From Chlamydiota bacterium (GTDB lineage: Bacteria; Chlamydiota; Chlamydiia; Chlamydiales; Waddliaceae): 7,069 bases of DNA. Made by a program: the position numbers and the translations under genes. Below the pieces are notes generated by a model that ran no database searches, had not been told where the DNA came from, and worked only from the letters and a program-made list of their open reading frames with translations. Positions 1-7,035 of this stretch are shown here, in pieces. The DNA lies in the NCBI GenBank assembly GCA_011065005.1, contig JAAKFP010000131.1, positions 1-7,069 of the forward strand. The letters run 5' to 3'. Each line of letters starts with the position of its first letter. Position 1 is the first letter of the stretch.

Positions 1-14
1 AAGATTCTCTCCAT
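1..14 (-). CDS. Possible start of a leftward gene, perhaps the IS transposase (only 4 codons visible)
   Basis: On the minus strand an ATG at 14-12 is followed by codons for Glu-Arg-Ile before the window ends. An AAGGA ribosome-binding site lies 6 nt upstream (25-21 on the plus strand), and a TATGAT box lies further upstream at 54-49, without a convincing -35. Its place about 107 bp inside the putative IS tip fits the first transposase gene (istA position) of an IS21-like element. An alternative is a divergent chromosomal gene; in Chlamydia I recall tig as the divergent neighbour, but its N-terminus does not begin like this. Too little is visible to identify the product. Confidence 0.25.
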
Positions 15-71
15 ATTGCTTCCTTATGGTTGGACTCATACTCGAGTCATCATAAAGAAAATTTTTAATAT

Positions 72-114
72 GGGGACATTTGGAAATTGCTCGAAGGGGA
101 CATTTGGAAATTGC
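72..114. repeat. Two perfect 19-bp direct repeats, likely sub-terminal IS repeats
   Basis: GGGGACATTTGGAAATTGC occurs at 72-90 and again, identical, at 96-114, a 24-bp period with a 5-bp spacer. Two copies only, with no further unit, argue against a CRISPR array. They lie next to the TGTAG tip at 121 and are read here as transposase-binding repeats of an insertion sequence. A regulator operator is possible, but the copies lie upstream of the -35 box rather than over it. Confidence 0.6.
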
Positions 115-137
115 CACTACACTATACAGAAAAGTTA

Positions 138-166
138 ATGACAATTTCTGCGCAGATAGATATGAT
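138..166 (+). promoter_or_regulatory. Sigma-70-type promoter for the SNF2-mreB operon
   Basis: The -35 box ATGACA (138-143) and the -10 box TATGAT (161-166) each match consensus at 5 of 6 positions, with the optimal 17-bp spacer. Transcription would start near 173, giving a leader of about 60 nt before the SNF2 gene. The -35 starts 17 bp beyond the putative IS end at 121, so the insertion would have left the core promoter intact. Confidence 0.6.
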
Positions 167-235
167 GCGCTTTTACATTAGTTTATGCGGTAATGTTGAA
201 CGTTTAGCCAAAGGCTCTTGTAAAGAAGATTAACT

Positions 236-3200
236 ATGATGAACTTTCGCAAATTAAAAAAAGATTTCTCTCCTAATATCTTGGCAGAAGGTCGTGAGTA
301 CTACGACAAAAAAATGGTCTTGTCGGTGAAGATCGTAAATCTGTCAGCACAAAGTATACGCCTCAGTTGTCAAGTCTTGGGAAAATTTGACAACACCTAC
401 GAATCTGAAATTGAAATCGACAGACACGATTCCACAATCGTGGATTCCGATTGCGATTGTTCCTACAAATATGACTGTCAGCATCTTGCAGCTGTTGTCT
501 TTTACCTTGAAAACTTTTTAGATAAACTTGTAGTTGCCTACTCCAAAGAAGCGAATCTCGACAAATCCCAAAATATCGATGCAAAAGAGAAGGCAACCCT
601 GAAAAAAACTTTTATCGAAGCTGAATCAAAAGAAGTTATTCGCAAGGACAAGAAAAAACGGAAAGAAGTTTTGCAGGAGTACATTGGCGCTTCGGAACTT
701 CTTGGGATGTCACCATTTTTCTTACCGGAGGAAAAAGTAACTCATGACAATGCGGCCTTGCTGGTGATCTTTTCCGAAAAGAAAGAGAAAGCTTCCGGTC
801 GCCAGAAAGATCCGGAAATTCAATTGGCACTTAGGCTCCCTTACCGTTCAAAACCGCTAAATATTCCGGATATTAAAGAGTTTCTAGATGCTATTAGATA
901 CAACGAAATCCTTTACATTGGAACAAAACGGTTTCATTTCTCATTATCCTCATTCGATGAGGTTAGCGCGACGACTCTGAAATTGTTAGTCGACCACACC
1001 CGCTATCCAAAGTCACAAGAGGAACCCAACCCAAGGGTGGCTCAGGTCGATGCGGAAGCTTTTGGGACAATATTGGCTAAAGCCCATGAGTTTGCTGTGG
1101 AAAGCTCCGATTCTCGTGCTTCCATAAACCGTGAGGAATCTGAGCGGCAAATTGTCCCTGGACTATTCTGCGGAGGGTTGGAGAAGCCATTTCGTTTTGC
1201 AAATTCGTGTGCGCTGCTTCGCATTGAGCTGGAGTATTTGGAGGGATCCACCCCCAAGATTCTTCTAAATCCCACGATTGTGGTCGAGGATAAGATGGTC
1301 ACAATCCTTGAAGAAGCTCGCCTTTTTGAGTGTGCCATGCCTGGGATGATCTATGAGAACACCTATTACCGATTTGAGCCGCACATAAAGCGTAGACACC
1401 TTAGGAACCTTTCACCCCTTCGAGATATCACTATTCCAGAACCCCTCTTTGGGACATTTGTGGAAAACTCCTTACCTGAGTTGATGCGATTCGCTGAAGT
1501 TGCCAACAGAGAAATAATCGAAAACTTCGTAACTCTACCTTTCACAGGGCAGTTGGAAGCGGAATGCGATATCCTTTATCTGAATGGGGAACTGGAAGCT
1601 TCTTTGTGTTTTATATACGATAAGATAAAAGTCCCCGCAGCCAGTTCGGGGCTTAAATCTGAAGACATTTCTGCTTTTGCAACCCCTCAGGGCATATTGG
1701 CAAGAAATCTAACGCTTGAGCAGAAAATCATCGATGAACTCTTCCAAGATTTTGTTTTCGACTCTAAACAGGGGAATTTTGTCGCAAAATCGGAAAAGAA
1801 AATTGTCGAGTTCATGACCGAGACCGTCCCTCAAAATCAGGATCGCGTGAAATTTAATTGCCCAGAGAACCTTCTGGATCAATTCTTGTATGACGATACA
1901 ACCTTTGTTCTCGAGCTGAAGGAAACGGAAAGAATCGATGTCTACGAGGTGGACTTAAAGGTTAACGGACATCTTAATGGAGTGACTGTAGACCTGCTTT
2001 GGGAGTGCTTGGCATCCAAACGAACTTTCATTGAACTAGAGCGAAAGAAGTCGGCACAGAAAAGGCGTTCAAAAATAAACAAGATCTTGGTTTTAGATTT
2101 AGAAAGGCTGGCACCTGTCGTGCAAATTTTTGATGAGCTTGGGATTAATGTTCTCGATAACCACAAAGAGGAAAGACCCCTTTGGAGCTTGGCAAGTATC
2201 GAAGCTTCCCAATTTAAGGATTTACCCATTGAGTTTTCCATGAGCTCCAAGTTAGAACAGATCCAACAACAAATGCTTGGCTCTCACCCCTATACACCAA
2301 AAAAAGTTCCGGCCGAAATCAATGCAAAATTACGAACATATCAGACAGAAGGAGTGGGCTGGTTAGAGCGCCTGAGAGGGATGCATCTCAATGGAATCTT
2401 GGCCGATGACATGGGACTGGGAAAGACCTTACAAGCTATCATCTCTCTAACGCAGTATAAAGCCGATCACCCCAAGTCTGTATCCATTGTCGTCTGTCCA
2501 ACATCTCTGGTTTACAACTGGAAAGAAGAATTTACCAAATTCAATCCCAAGCTAAAAGCCCTTCCCGTTGACGGTACACCCACCCAAAGAAAGAAGCTCC
2601 TTGCCGATGTCAAAAAGTATGATGTTGTGATAACCTCTTACAGCCTACTACAAAAGGACATCGAGTTTTACCAGAAAATCCCTTTTGGCTATGCCATACT
2701 GGATGAAGCACAGCATATCAAAAACCGCAGCACCCGCAACGCTAAGTCTGTGAAGATGCTTCAGGGTGCACATCGACTTATCCTCACGGGTACACCTGTC
2801 GAAAATTCTTTGGACGAACTCTGGAGCCTTTTCGATTACCTTATGCCGGGGCTGTTGAGTACCTATCAACGTTTTGTCGAAAAGTATATTCGTAACGCCG
2901 GTCAGGGTAACAACAAGAATCTTGAGGTCTTGCGGCGGAAGCTTTCTCCCTTTATCCTGCGGCGCATGAAAAAAGATGTCCTTAAAGAATTACCTCCCGT
3001 TTCAGAGATCACCTACCACTGCCATTTGTCTGAACAGCAAAGTCAGCTCTACCGCTCCTATGCGGAATCTGCTCGGAAGGAGCTCTCCCAGCTTGTTAAG
3101 AAGGAAGGTTTTGATAAAGTGCAGATCCACGTGTTAGCAACGCTAACACGGCTCAAACAGATCTGCTGCCATCCCGCTATTTTTGCAAAGGAAAAGCCTG

Positions 3201-3721
3201 AACCTGGAGATTCTGCAAAATACGAAATGCTGATGGAATTGCTACAGAATCTGATGGAAGGAAAACAGAAGACTGTCATTTTTAGTCAGTACACACGGAT
3301 GTTGAAAATTTTACGGAAAGACCTCCAAAATAAGGGAATACGATTCGAATACCTTGATGGTTCGACAAAAAATCGCCTCGACATCGTAAACAAGTTCAAT
3401 GCAGACGCGAACATTCCTATTTTCCTTGTTTCATTAAAAGCAGGAGGGTCTGGACTCAATTTGGTCGGCGCCGATACCGTGATCCATTATGATATGTGGT
3501 GGAACCCCGCAGTAGAAAATCAAGCCACAGATCGCGTCCATCGTATAGGTCAGAAAAAAGCTGTGTCTGCATATAAATTAGTTACTCTAGGAACGATAGA
3601 GGAAAAAATTCTTGAACTGCAAGAAAGAAAAAGAGGTTTAGTAAAGCAGATTATCAATACCGATGAAGAAGCGATATCCAAGCTAACCTGGGAAGAGGTG
3701 TTAGAGCTTCTGCAAACCTAG
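236..3721 (+). CDS. SWIM zinc-finger SNF2/SWI2-family DEAD-like ATPase (putative helicase/remodeller)
   Basis: This 1161-residue protein belongs to the bacterial SNF2 (superfamily 2) ATPases, which use ATP to translocate on double-stranded DNA and remodel protein-DNA complexes. In order, it has a SWIM zinc-finger (C73, C75, C81, H83), a long charged central region (about 140-690) typical of bacterial SNF2-associated domains, and the ATPase core. The core shows the Walker A motif GLGKT (727-731), DEAQ box (823-826), LTGTP motif, and a C-terminal helicase lobe ending in the arginine-finger motif DRVHRIGQ (1099-1106). All key motifs are intact. Two adjacent ATGs (236 and 239) could serve as start; the ribosome-binding site is weak (AAGAAG, 223-228). 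The promoter at 138-166 precedes it, and mreB follows after 38 bp with no terminator, so the two are probably co-transcribed. The order SNF2-mreB is the one I recall in Chlamydia. The cellular substrate is unknown. Confidence 0.93.
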   Translation: MMNFRKLKKDFSPNILAEGREYYDKKMVLSVKIVNLSAQSIRLSCQVLGKFDNTYESEIEIDRHDSTIVDSDCDCSYKYDCQHLAAVVFYLENFLDKLVVAYSKEANLDKSQNIDAKEKATLKKTFIEAESKEVIRKDKKKRKEVLQEYIGASELLGMSPFFLPEEKVTHDNAALLVIFSEKKEKASGRQKDPEIQLALRLPYRSKPLNIPDIKEFLDAIRYNEILYIGTKRFHFSLSSFDEVSATTLKLLVDHTRYPKSQEEPNPRVAQVDAEAFGTILAKAHEFAVESSDSRASINREESERQIVPGLFCGGLEKPFRFANSCALLRIELEYLEGSTPKILLNPTIVVEDKMVTILEEARLFECAMPGMIYENTYYRFEPHIKRRHLRNLSPLRDITIPEPLFGTFVENSLPELMRFAEVANREIIENFVTLPFTGQLEAECDILYLNGELEASLCFIYDKIKVPAASSGLKSEDISAFATPQGILARNLTLEQKIIDELFQDFVFDSKQGNFVAKSEKKIVEFMTETVPQNQDRVKFNCPENLLDQFLYDDTTFVLELKETERIDVYEVDLKVNGHLNGVTVDLLWECLASKRTFIELERKKSAQKRRSKINKILVLDLERLAPVVQIFDELGINVLDNHKEERPLWSLASIEASQFKDLPIEFSMSSKLEQIQQQMLGSHPYTPKKVPAEINAKLRTYQTEGVGWLERLRGMHLNGILADDMGLGKTLQAIISLTQYKADHPKSVSIVVCPTSLVYNWKEEFTKFNPKLKALPVDGTPTQRKKLLADVKKYDVVITSYSLLQKDIEFYQKIPFGYAILDEAQHIKNRSTRNAKSVKMLQGAHRLILTGTPVENSLDELWSLFDYLMPGLLSTYQRFVEKYIRNAGQGNNKNLEVLRRKLSPFILRRMKKDVLKELPPVSEITYHCHLSEQQSQLYRSYAESARKELSQLVKKEGFDKVQIHVLATLTRLKQICCHPAIFAKEKPEPGDSAKYEMLMELLQNLMEGKQKTVIFSQYTRMLKILRKDLQNKGIRFEYLDGSTKNRLDIVNKFNADANIPIFLVSLKAGGSGLNLVGADTVIHYDMWWNPAVENQATDRVHRIGQKKAVSAYKLVTLGTIEEKILELQERKRGLVKQIINTDEEAISKLTWEEVLELLQT

Positions 3722-3743
3722 GAATAGAAACTCGGAAACTTCC

Positions 3744-3748
3744 GGAGG
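3744..3748 (+). promoter_or_regulatory. Shine-Dalgarno site of mreB with long, A-rich spacer
   Basis: GGAGG ends 11 nt before the ATG at 3760, with a spacer rich in A. The distance is longer than the 5-7 nt of the downstream genes. It still supports the 3760 start over the internal ATG at 3805 (M16), which has no good ribosome-binding site. Confidence 0.65.
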
Positions 3749-3759
3749 AATAAAAAAAA

Positions 3760-4848
3760 ATGAGTAAAAAGAGTAAAGTAGGCATAAAACAAAAACTAGG
3801 CACAATGTATCAATCGGCTTTTGGAAAGCTACACAGCTTTCGTGGCGTGTTCTCTAACGACATTGGAATTGACCTGGGAACAGCAAATACTTTGGTTTAT
3901 GTCCGTGGAAAAGGTATCGTTCTCGCTGAACCCTCCGTTGTAGCTGTCGATTCAAATACCAATGAAGTCTTGGCCGTTGGCCACAAAGCAAAAGCAATGC
4001 TGGGAAGGACTCCACAAAAGATTCATGCCGTTCGTCCCATGAAGGATGGAGTGATTGCTGACTTCGAAGTTACAGAAGGGATGCTTAAAGCCCTAATCAA
4101 AAGAGTTACCCCCTCCAGAAGCCTGTTTCGACCCAAAATTTTGATCGCAGTACCCTCCGGTATCACAGGAGTAGAAAAGCGTGCAGTGGAAGACTCCGCA
4201 TTGCAAGCTGGAGCACAGGAGGTCATCCTTATAGAAGAACCCATGGCGGCAGCCATCGGTGTAGACCTTCCCGTCCATGAACCCTCAGCAAACATGATCA
4301 TTGATGTCGGAGGGGGAACCACAGAGGTTGCCATTATCTCTCTTGGTGGCATCGTAGAATCGCGCTCTTTGCGTATTGCTGGCGATGAGTTTGACGAATG
4401 CATCATCAACTATATGCGTCGTACCTACAACTTGATGATTGGTCCACGCACTGCAGAAGAGATCAAGATGACCATCGGCTCGGCCTATCCCTTGGGAGGG
4501 CATGAACTTGAAATGGAGGTCAGAGGTCGAGATCAGGTGGCGGGACTGCCGGTGACAAAAAGAATTAACTCCGTAGAAATTCGAGAATGCATGGCGGAAC
4601 CGATCCAACAAATCATCGAAAGCGTTAAATTAACACTCGAGAAGTGTCCTCCAGAATTAGCGGCGGACCTCGTGGAGAGGGGAATGGTCGTTGCCGGTGG
4701 TGGAGCCTTGATCAAAGGATTAGATAAGTATCTCATCAAGGAAACCGGCCTTCCCGTTATTTTGGCTCCTAATCCACTTCTTGCTGTCTGTCTTGGCACC
4801 GGAAAAGCCCTGGAATACCTCGATAGATTCAAAAAGCGCAAGGCGTAA
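3760..4848 (+). CDS. mreB: Rod shape-determining protein MreB (actin homologue)
   Basis: MreB polymerises with ATP on the inner face of the cytoplasmic membrane and directs peptidoglycan synthesis. In Chlamydiae, which lack FtsZ, it is known to act in division. The 362-residue sequence is full length and has the actin-fold signatures: phosphate-1 loop DLGTANT (38-44), the catalytic Glu region EEPMAAAIG (159-167), phosphate-2 loop DVGGGTTE (182-189) and the adenosine motif [10 protein letters not shown] (313-322). Usual MreB proteins begin close to [10 protein letters not shown]. Here about 30 residues precede it, basic and with spaced hydrophobic residues (M16, F21, L24, F27), matching the N-terminal extension reported to anchor chlamydial MreB to the membrane. 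The C-terminus is basic (KKRKA). It lies 38 bp after the SNF2 gene in a probable operon. I see no clear hairpin terminator behind it. Confidence 0.97.
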   Translation: MSKKSKVGIKQKLGTMYQSAFGKLHSFRGVFSNDIGIDLGTANTLVYVRGKGIVLAEPSVVAVDSNTNEVLAVGHKAKAMLGRTPQKIHAVRPMKDGVIADFEVTEGMLKALIKRVTPSRSLFRPKILIAVPSGITGVEKRAVEDSALQAGAQEVILIEEPMAAAIGVDLPVHEPSANMIIDVGGGTTEVAIISLGGIVESRSLRIAGDEFDECIINYMRRTYNLMIGPRTAEEIKMTIGSAYPLGGHELEMEVRGRDQVAGLPVTKRINSVEIRECMAEPIQQIIESVKLTLEKCPPELAADLVERGMVVAGGGALIKGLDKYLIKETGLPVILAPNPLLAVCLGTGKALEYLDRFKKRKA

Positions 4849-4889
4849 CCATTCACCTCAAAAAAATTATTGTAAAAGAAATATAAAAG

Positions 4890-4918
4890 CTGGTACCATT
4901 CCTTGTAGAGCTTATAAT
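4890..4918 (+). promoter_or_regulatory. Possible promoter for the M4 peptidase gene
   Basis: A perfect TATAAT (4913-4918) lies in the 127-bp gap between mreB and the peptidase gene, about 57 bp before its ATG. The only -35 at 17 bp is CTGGTA (4890-4895), 3 of 6 matches. The gap is AT-rich and long compared with the 38 bp before mreB, which suggests separate transcription of the peptidase block. Confidence 0.4.
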
Positions 4919-4975
4919 CTATTAAATTTGTACGGTTTATTTTTATCCTTATAACCAAACCCCGGAGGAATTCAA

Positions 4976-6163
4976 ATGGCAACAGTAGCAACATCAGGAG
5001 GACTGGAGATTAGTGCATACCCACTATTATCTCCTCCTCTTCTACAACATATCCAAGAAGTTTATGAGAAAAACGACAACCCGAACAAAATGTTCATGAA
5101 AGCATGTGTAGAAACAATAATGAATGAAGGTCGTCCTCATCTTCCTCGAGTTAGATACACAAGAGCTAAGCGTTATAGCGATAAAGCCGGTAAAGGTGAA
5201 TTCGCGGCCAGTGCAATGGCAAAGGTTGCACGTTCCCAAATTCAGATATGGGATGCTGCAAAGCCTTCAAGAGCAAAATTTATGGGGGATAATGAAGGAG
5301 ATGTGCGCGCTAGCGGAGAGGAAGAAGAGGATGATATTTATTTAAAGAATTTTTTACACTTAAGATCATCAGATACGTTTTATCGTTCCTGTCTTGACCG
5401 AGCTCCCATCCTCGATGAAAATGGTGACGCGGAAACAATTTGTTCGCATCTTTATTATCCACCTGCTTTTAACAACGCTTTTTACAACCCTTCAGATCGC
5501 AAAGTCTACTTCGGAGATACGGACCCCGACGTTTTTCTTTCTTTTGCAAAAAATCGTGAAATCATAACCCATGAACTGGGACATGCCGTTGTAGCATCAA
5601 CTTCGGCGTTAATCTATCAAGGCGAAAGTGGCGCATTAAATGAATCTCTCGCTGATGTATTTGCAATTATGCACAAACACTTCGCGTCTAAAACTAAGGC
5701 AGCTTCTCCGGGTGCAAACTGGCTGATTGGAGATGGAATTGTTGTTACTCCCGTGGGACTACCAAACCAGTCACTCCGGTCGCTATTTGATCCCGGAACA
5801 GCTTATTCCAACCATTTTTACTTAGGATCAGATCGCCAACCCAAGCATATGGACAATCTCCTTAACACGGCTGATACTTCCGCACGAAATGACTACGGGA
5901 ATGTACATTCTAATTCAGGTATTCCTAATCATGCTTTTTATAAAGCAGCTTATGCTGACCAGGGTAATTCGTGGGAAAAAATTGGAAAAATTTGGTATAA
6001 GGCCTTGGTGCGTTCCAACGCTGACGATGGCTTTGTAGCTTTTGCAAAACAAACAAGTACAATTGCAAAAAGTGTTGGTGGTGAAGCATGTGAAAATTTA
6101 GTTAAAAAAGCCTGGTTTGATGTAGGCGTGTCGGTTGACGCTCGCCGTGGCGTACTTTTTTAA
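4976..6163 (+). CDS. Protealysin-like M4 (thermolysin-family) zinc metallopeptidase precursor
   Basis: The 395-residue protein is an M4 peptidase with the active site complete by comparison with thermolysin. Zinc is bound by HELGH (199-203) and E223 in NESLAD (222-227); the spacing of 20 residues from H203 to E223 equals that in thermolysin. The catalytic base is E200, and the transition-state residues Y214 (ALIYQ), H311 (NVHSNSG) and R268 (LRSLFDP) are present, as is the substrate-binding N167 (NNAFY). D227, which orients H199, is kept. There is no signal peptide. The N-terminus carries a PPL motif (20-22) typical of protealysin-type propeptides, so residues 1 to about 87 are probably an inhibitory propeptide, longer than the roughly 50 residues of protealysin. 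An acidic stretch (105-120) falls near the start of the mature domain. GGAGG lies 7 nt before the ATG. As a leaderless protease in a presumed intracellular bacterium it could act in the cytosol or be exported by another route; the sequence does not decide. Confidence 0.92.
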   Translation: MATVATSGGLEISAYPLLSPPLLQHIQEVYEKNDNPNKMFMKACVETIMNEGRPHLPRVRYTRAKRYSDKAGKGEFAASAMAKVARSQIQIWDAAKPSRAKFMGDNEGDVRASGEEEEDDIYLKNFLHLRSSDTFYRSCLDRAPILDENGDAETICSHLYYPPAFNNAFYNPSDRKVYFGDTDPDVFLSFAKNREIITHELGHAVVASTSALIYQGESGALNESLADVFAIMHKHFASKTKAASPGANWLIGDGIVVTPVGLPNQSLRSLFDPGTAYSNHFYLGSDRQPKHMDNLLNTADTSARNDYGNVHSNSGIPNHAFYKAAYADQGNSWEKIGKIWYKALVRSNADDGFVAFAKQTSTIAKSVGGEACENLVKKAWFDVGVSVDARRGVLF

Positions 6164-6230
6164 TAATCGATTTACTTGTATGAGAAAATATTATGAACTC
6201 TAAAAAACATTATTTTGTAAGGAGGTTGCA

Positions 6231-6695
6231 ATGGTTATGTTCCCTCATGAACATGATAGACTAATATACCGTTATGAAGAGATGGCAAAAGAATCTGGTG
6301 AATCAGATGCAGACCATACATCGCCTGAACAAGCTGCACGCAAGGCTGCTCAACAAAGTCTAAGCAAAGTTAAAGCCGCGGGTATATATTCGCAATATGC
6401 ACAGCAACGCACATTTGAGAGTCCTTTTTATAAAGAGACAGTAGATTTAGGCACGTTTCGTTTGCGCACTACAGGAGAGGGGAGCATTTTAGGAATAATG
6501 TTTATACCTTCAGACATAAACAGCCCCACTCCAATAGTAATGCTAAAAACAAGAGATGTGTTTATACAAACTAAACACGATACAGTTCCTTTAGAGGTTT
6601 TATCTGGCCCAAACTTATTGGATACTTTAAATCGACTTAAAAGCGCGGAAAATTTTCCCAACGGTAAAATATTCCTCTCTATGGTGGAGGAATAA
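6231..6695 (+). CDS. Uncharacterised 154-residue protein downstream of the M4 peptidase
   Basis: I do not recognise the family. The start is well supported: AAGGAGG (6219-6225) ends 5 nt before the ATG, better placed than for the second Met codon at 6237. Residues 1-60 are hydrophilic and look helical, with an Ala/Gln/Lys-rich stretch (34-60). Residues 70-125 look beta-rich, with alternating hydrophobic residues and little charge, and a short helix (128-139) precedes the C-terminal strand. There is no signal peptide, membrane segment or Cys residue. It starts 67 bp after the peptidase gene on the same strand with no visible terminator between. In protealysin operons this position holds emfourin, a small protein inhibitor of the peptidase. 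I see no clear emfourin motif here, so an inhibitor, chaperone or substrate role is inferred from position only. Confidence 0.8.
   Translation: MVMFPHEHDRLIYRYEEMAKESGESDADHTSPEQAARKAAQQSLSKVKAAGIYSQYAQQRTFESPFYKETVDLGTFRLRTTGEGSILGIMFIPSDINSPTPIVMLKTRDVFIQTKHDTVPLEVLSGPNLLDTLNRLKSAENFPNGKIFLSMVEE
6686..6690 (+). promoter_or_regulatory. Shine-Dalgarno site inside the end of the 154-residue gene
   Basis: GGAGG lies within the last codons of the upstream gene and ends 5 nt before the ATG at 6696, which itself follows the upstream TAA directly. This layout favours translational coupling and is the main support for the small ORF that follows. Confidence 0.6.
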
Positions 6696-6782
6696 ATGTG
6701 GGAATATGGCTATTCTTATGGTATTGGTATTGATCCTAAATACGAGGCAGTGGTTGGTCTGAACATACTCAACCCTACCTAA
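6696..6782 (+). CDS. 28-residue small ORF coupled to the upstream gene, ending at the MITE
   Basis: The ATG abuts the stop codon of the 154-residue gene and has an ideal GGAGG site 5 nt upstream, so translation is likely. The product, MWEYGYSYGIGIDPKYEAVV followed by eight more residues ending NPT, is rich in Gly, Tyr and Ile, with no membrane segment or signal peptide. I do not recognise it. Its TAA stop (6780-6782) is also the left copy of the TAA flanking the inverted-repeat element. Because TAA would already have been in the target, the insertion need not have truncated the reading frame, but rearrangement at this point could have removed the rest of a longer gene. It may be a true small protein, the third member of the peptidase block, or a gene remnant. 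Confidence 0.45.
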   Translation: MWEYGYSYGIGIDPKYEAVVGLNILNPT

Positions 6783-6939
6783 GGAACCGTGCAAAAACAG
6801 CTTGCACATTTCCGACATCACAGCATCTTTATCTGCTACGTTGCAAATCCTTGAAAACTAAGAAGTTGGCTGCGGATTTGCGCCTTGCAGCTGAAGCGCT
6901 GTGATATCAGAAACGTATAACTTATTTTTGCACAGTTCC
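6783..6939. mobile_element. 157-bp MITE-like palindromic element flanked by TAA duplications
   Basis: The left end GGAACCGTGCAAAAA (6783-6797) is the inverted complement of the right end (6925-6939) with one mismatch. Over the outer 42 bp, 33 positions match, and homology resumes inward at GCAAATCC (6843-6850) against GGATTTGCG (6874-6882). TAA stands directly outside both ends (6780-6782 and 6940-6942), as expected for a 3-bp target duplication. There is no ORF inside. The size, long imperfect terminal inverted repeats, target duplication and a second related copy at 7036 are the marks of a miniature inverted-repeat transposable element moved in trans by a full-length transposase. A 3-bp TNA duplication occurs in some IS5-family groups, but the tips do not let me assign a family. 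Confidence 0.75.
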
Positions 6940-7035
6940 TAAGCAATTGAATTAATCATTTTTTTCCTGTATAGAAAAACATTGCAAGACAGAGTTCTTT
7001 TCGTTATCTCTTAAGTATGAACAAATATAACATAA

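Larger units (their letters stand above)
1..121 (-). mobile_element. Terminal part of an insertion sequence, possibly IS21-like (runs off left edge)
   Basis: Read on the minus strand from base 121, the sequence begins TGTAGTGGCAATTTCC and carries two copies of a 19-bp sub-terminal repeat. A TATGAT box (54-49), an AAGGA ribosome-binding site (25-21) and an ATG (14-12) follow. A TG tip, repeated sub-terminal sequences and a transposase start about 100 bp inside are typical of IS21-family ends, where multiple terminal repeats bind the transposase. The pattern AAATGTCCCC near a TGT tip also recalls IS ends I have seen in many bacteria, but I cannot name the element. The other end, the target duplication and the transposase body are outside the window. 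A solo remnant end is the alternative. Confidence 0.45.

Noticed and set aside
33..48. Operator-like inverted repeat GACTC/GAGTC
   Set aside because: Arms of 5 bp around a 6-nt loop are too short to stand out from chance; no matching second site was seen.
72..114. CRISPR array
   Set aside because: Only two repeats with a 5-bp gap; spacers are absent and no cas gene is visible.
4023..4409. 128-codon minus-strand ORF inside mreB
   Set aside because: Complete overlap with a certain gene and composition typical of an antisense reading; no supporting start signal.
4849..4913. Rho-independent terminator after mreB
   Set aside because: Only a 5-bp inverted match (AAGCT 4887-4891 with AGCTT 4909-4913) with a long loop and no T-run behind it.
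4533..4994. 153-codon minus-strand ORF across the mreB end and the following gap
   Set aside because: It overlaps the strongly conserved mreB frame for most of its length, has no recognisable motif and no good ribosome-binding site; it is a shadow of mreB.
5124..5345. 73-codon plus-strand ORF inside the M4 gene
   Set aside because: Out-of-frame reading inside a gene with intact catalytic motifs, with no ribosome-binding site before it.
6135..6165. Promoter for the 154-residue gene (TTGACG at 6135)
   Set aside because: The nearest -10-like AT-rich boxes lie at 19-20 bp spacing and match poorly; co-transcription with the peptidase gene is simpler.
6193..6267. 24-codon ORF starting between the peptidase and the 154-residue gene
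   Set aside because: No ribosome-binding site, and it overlaps the well-supported start at 6231.
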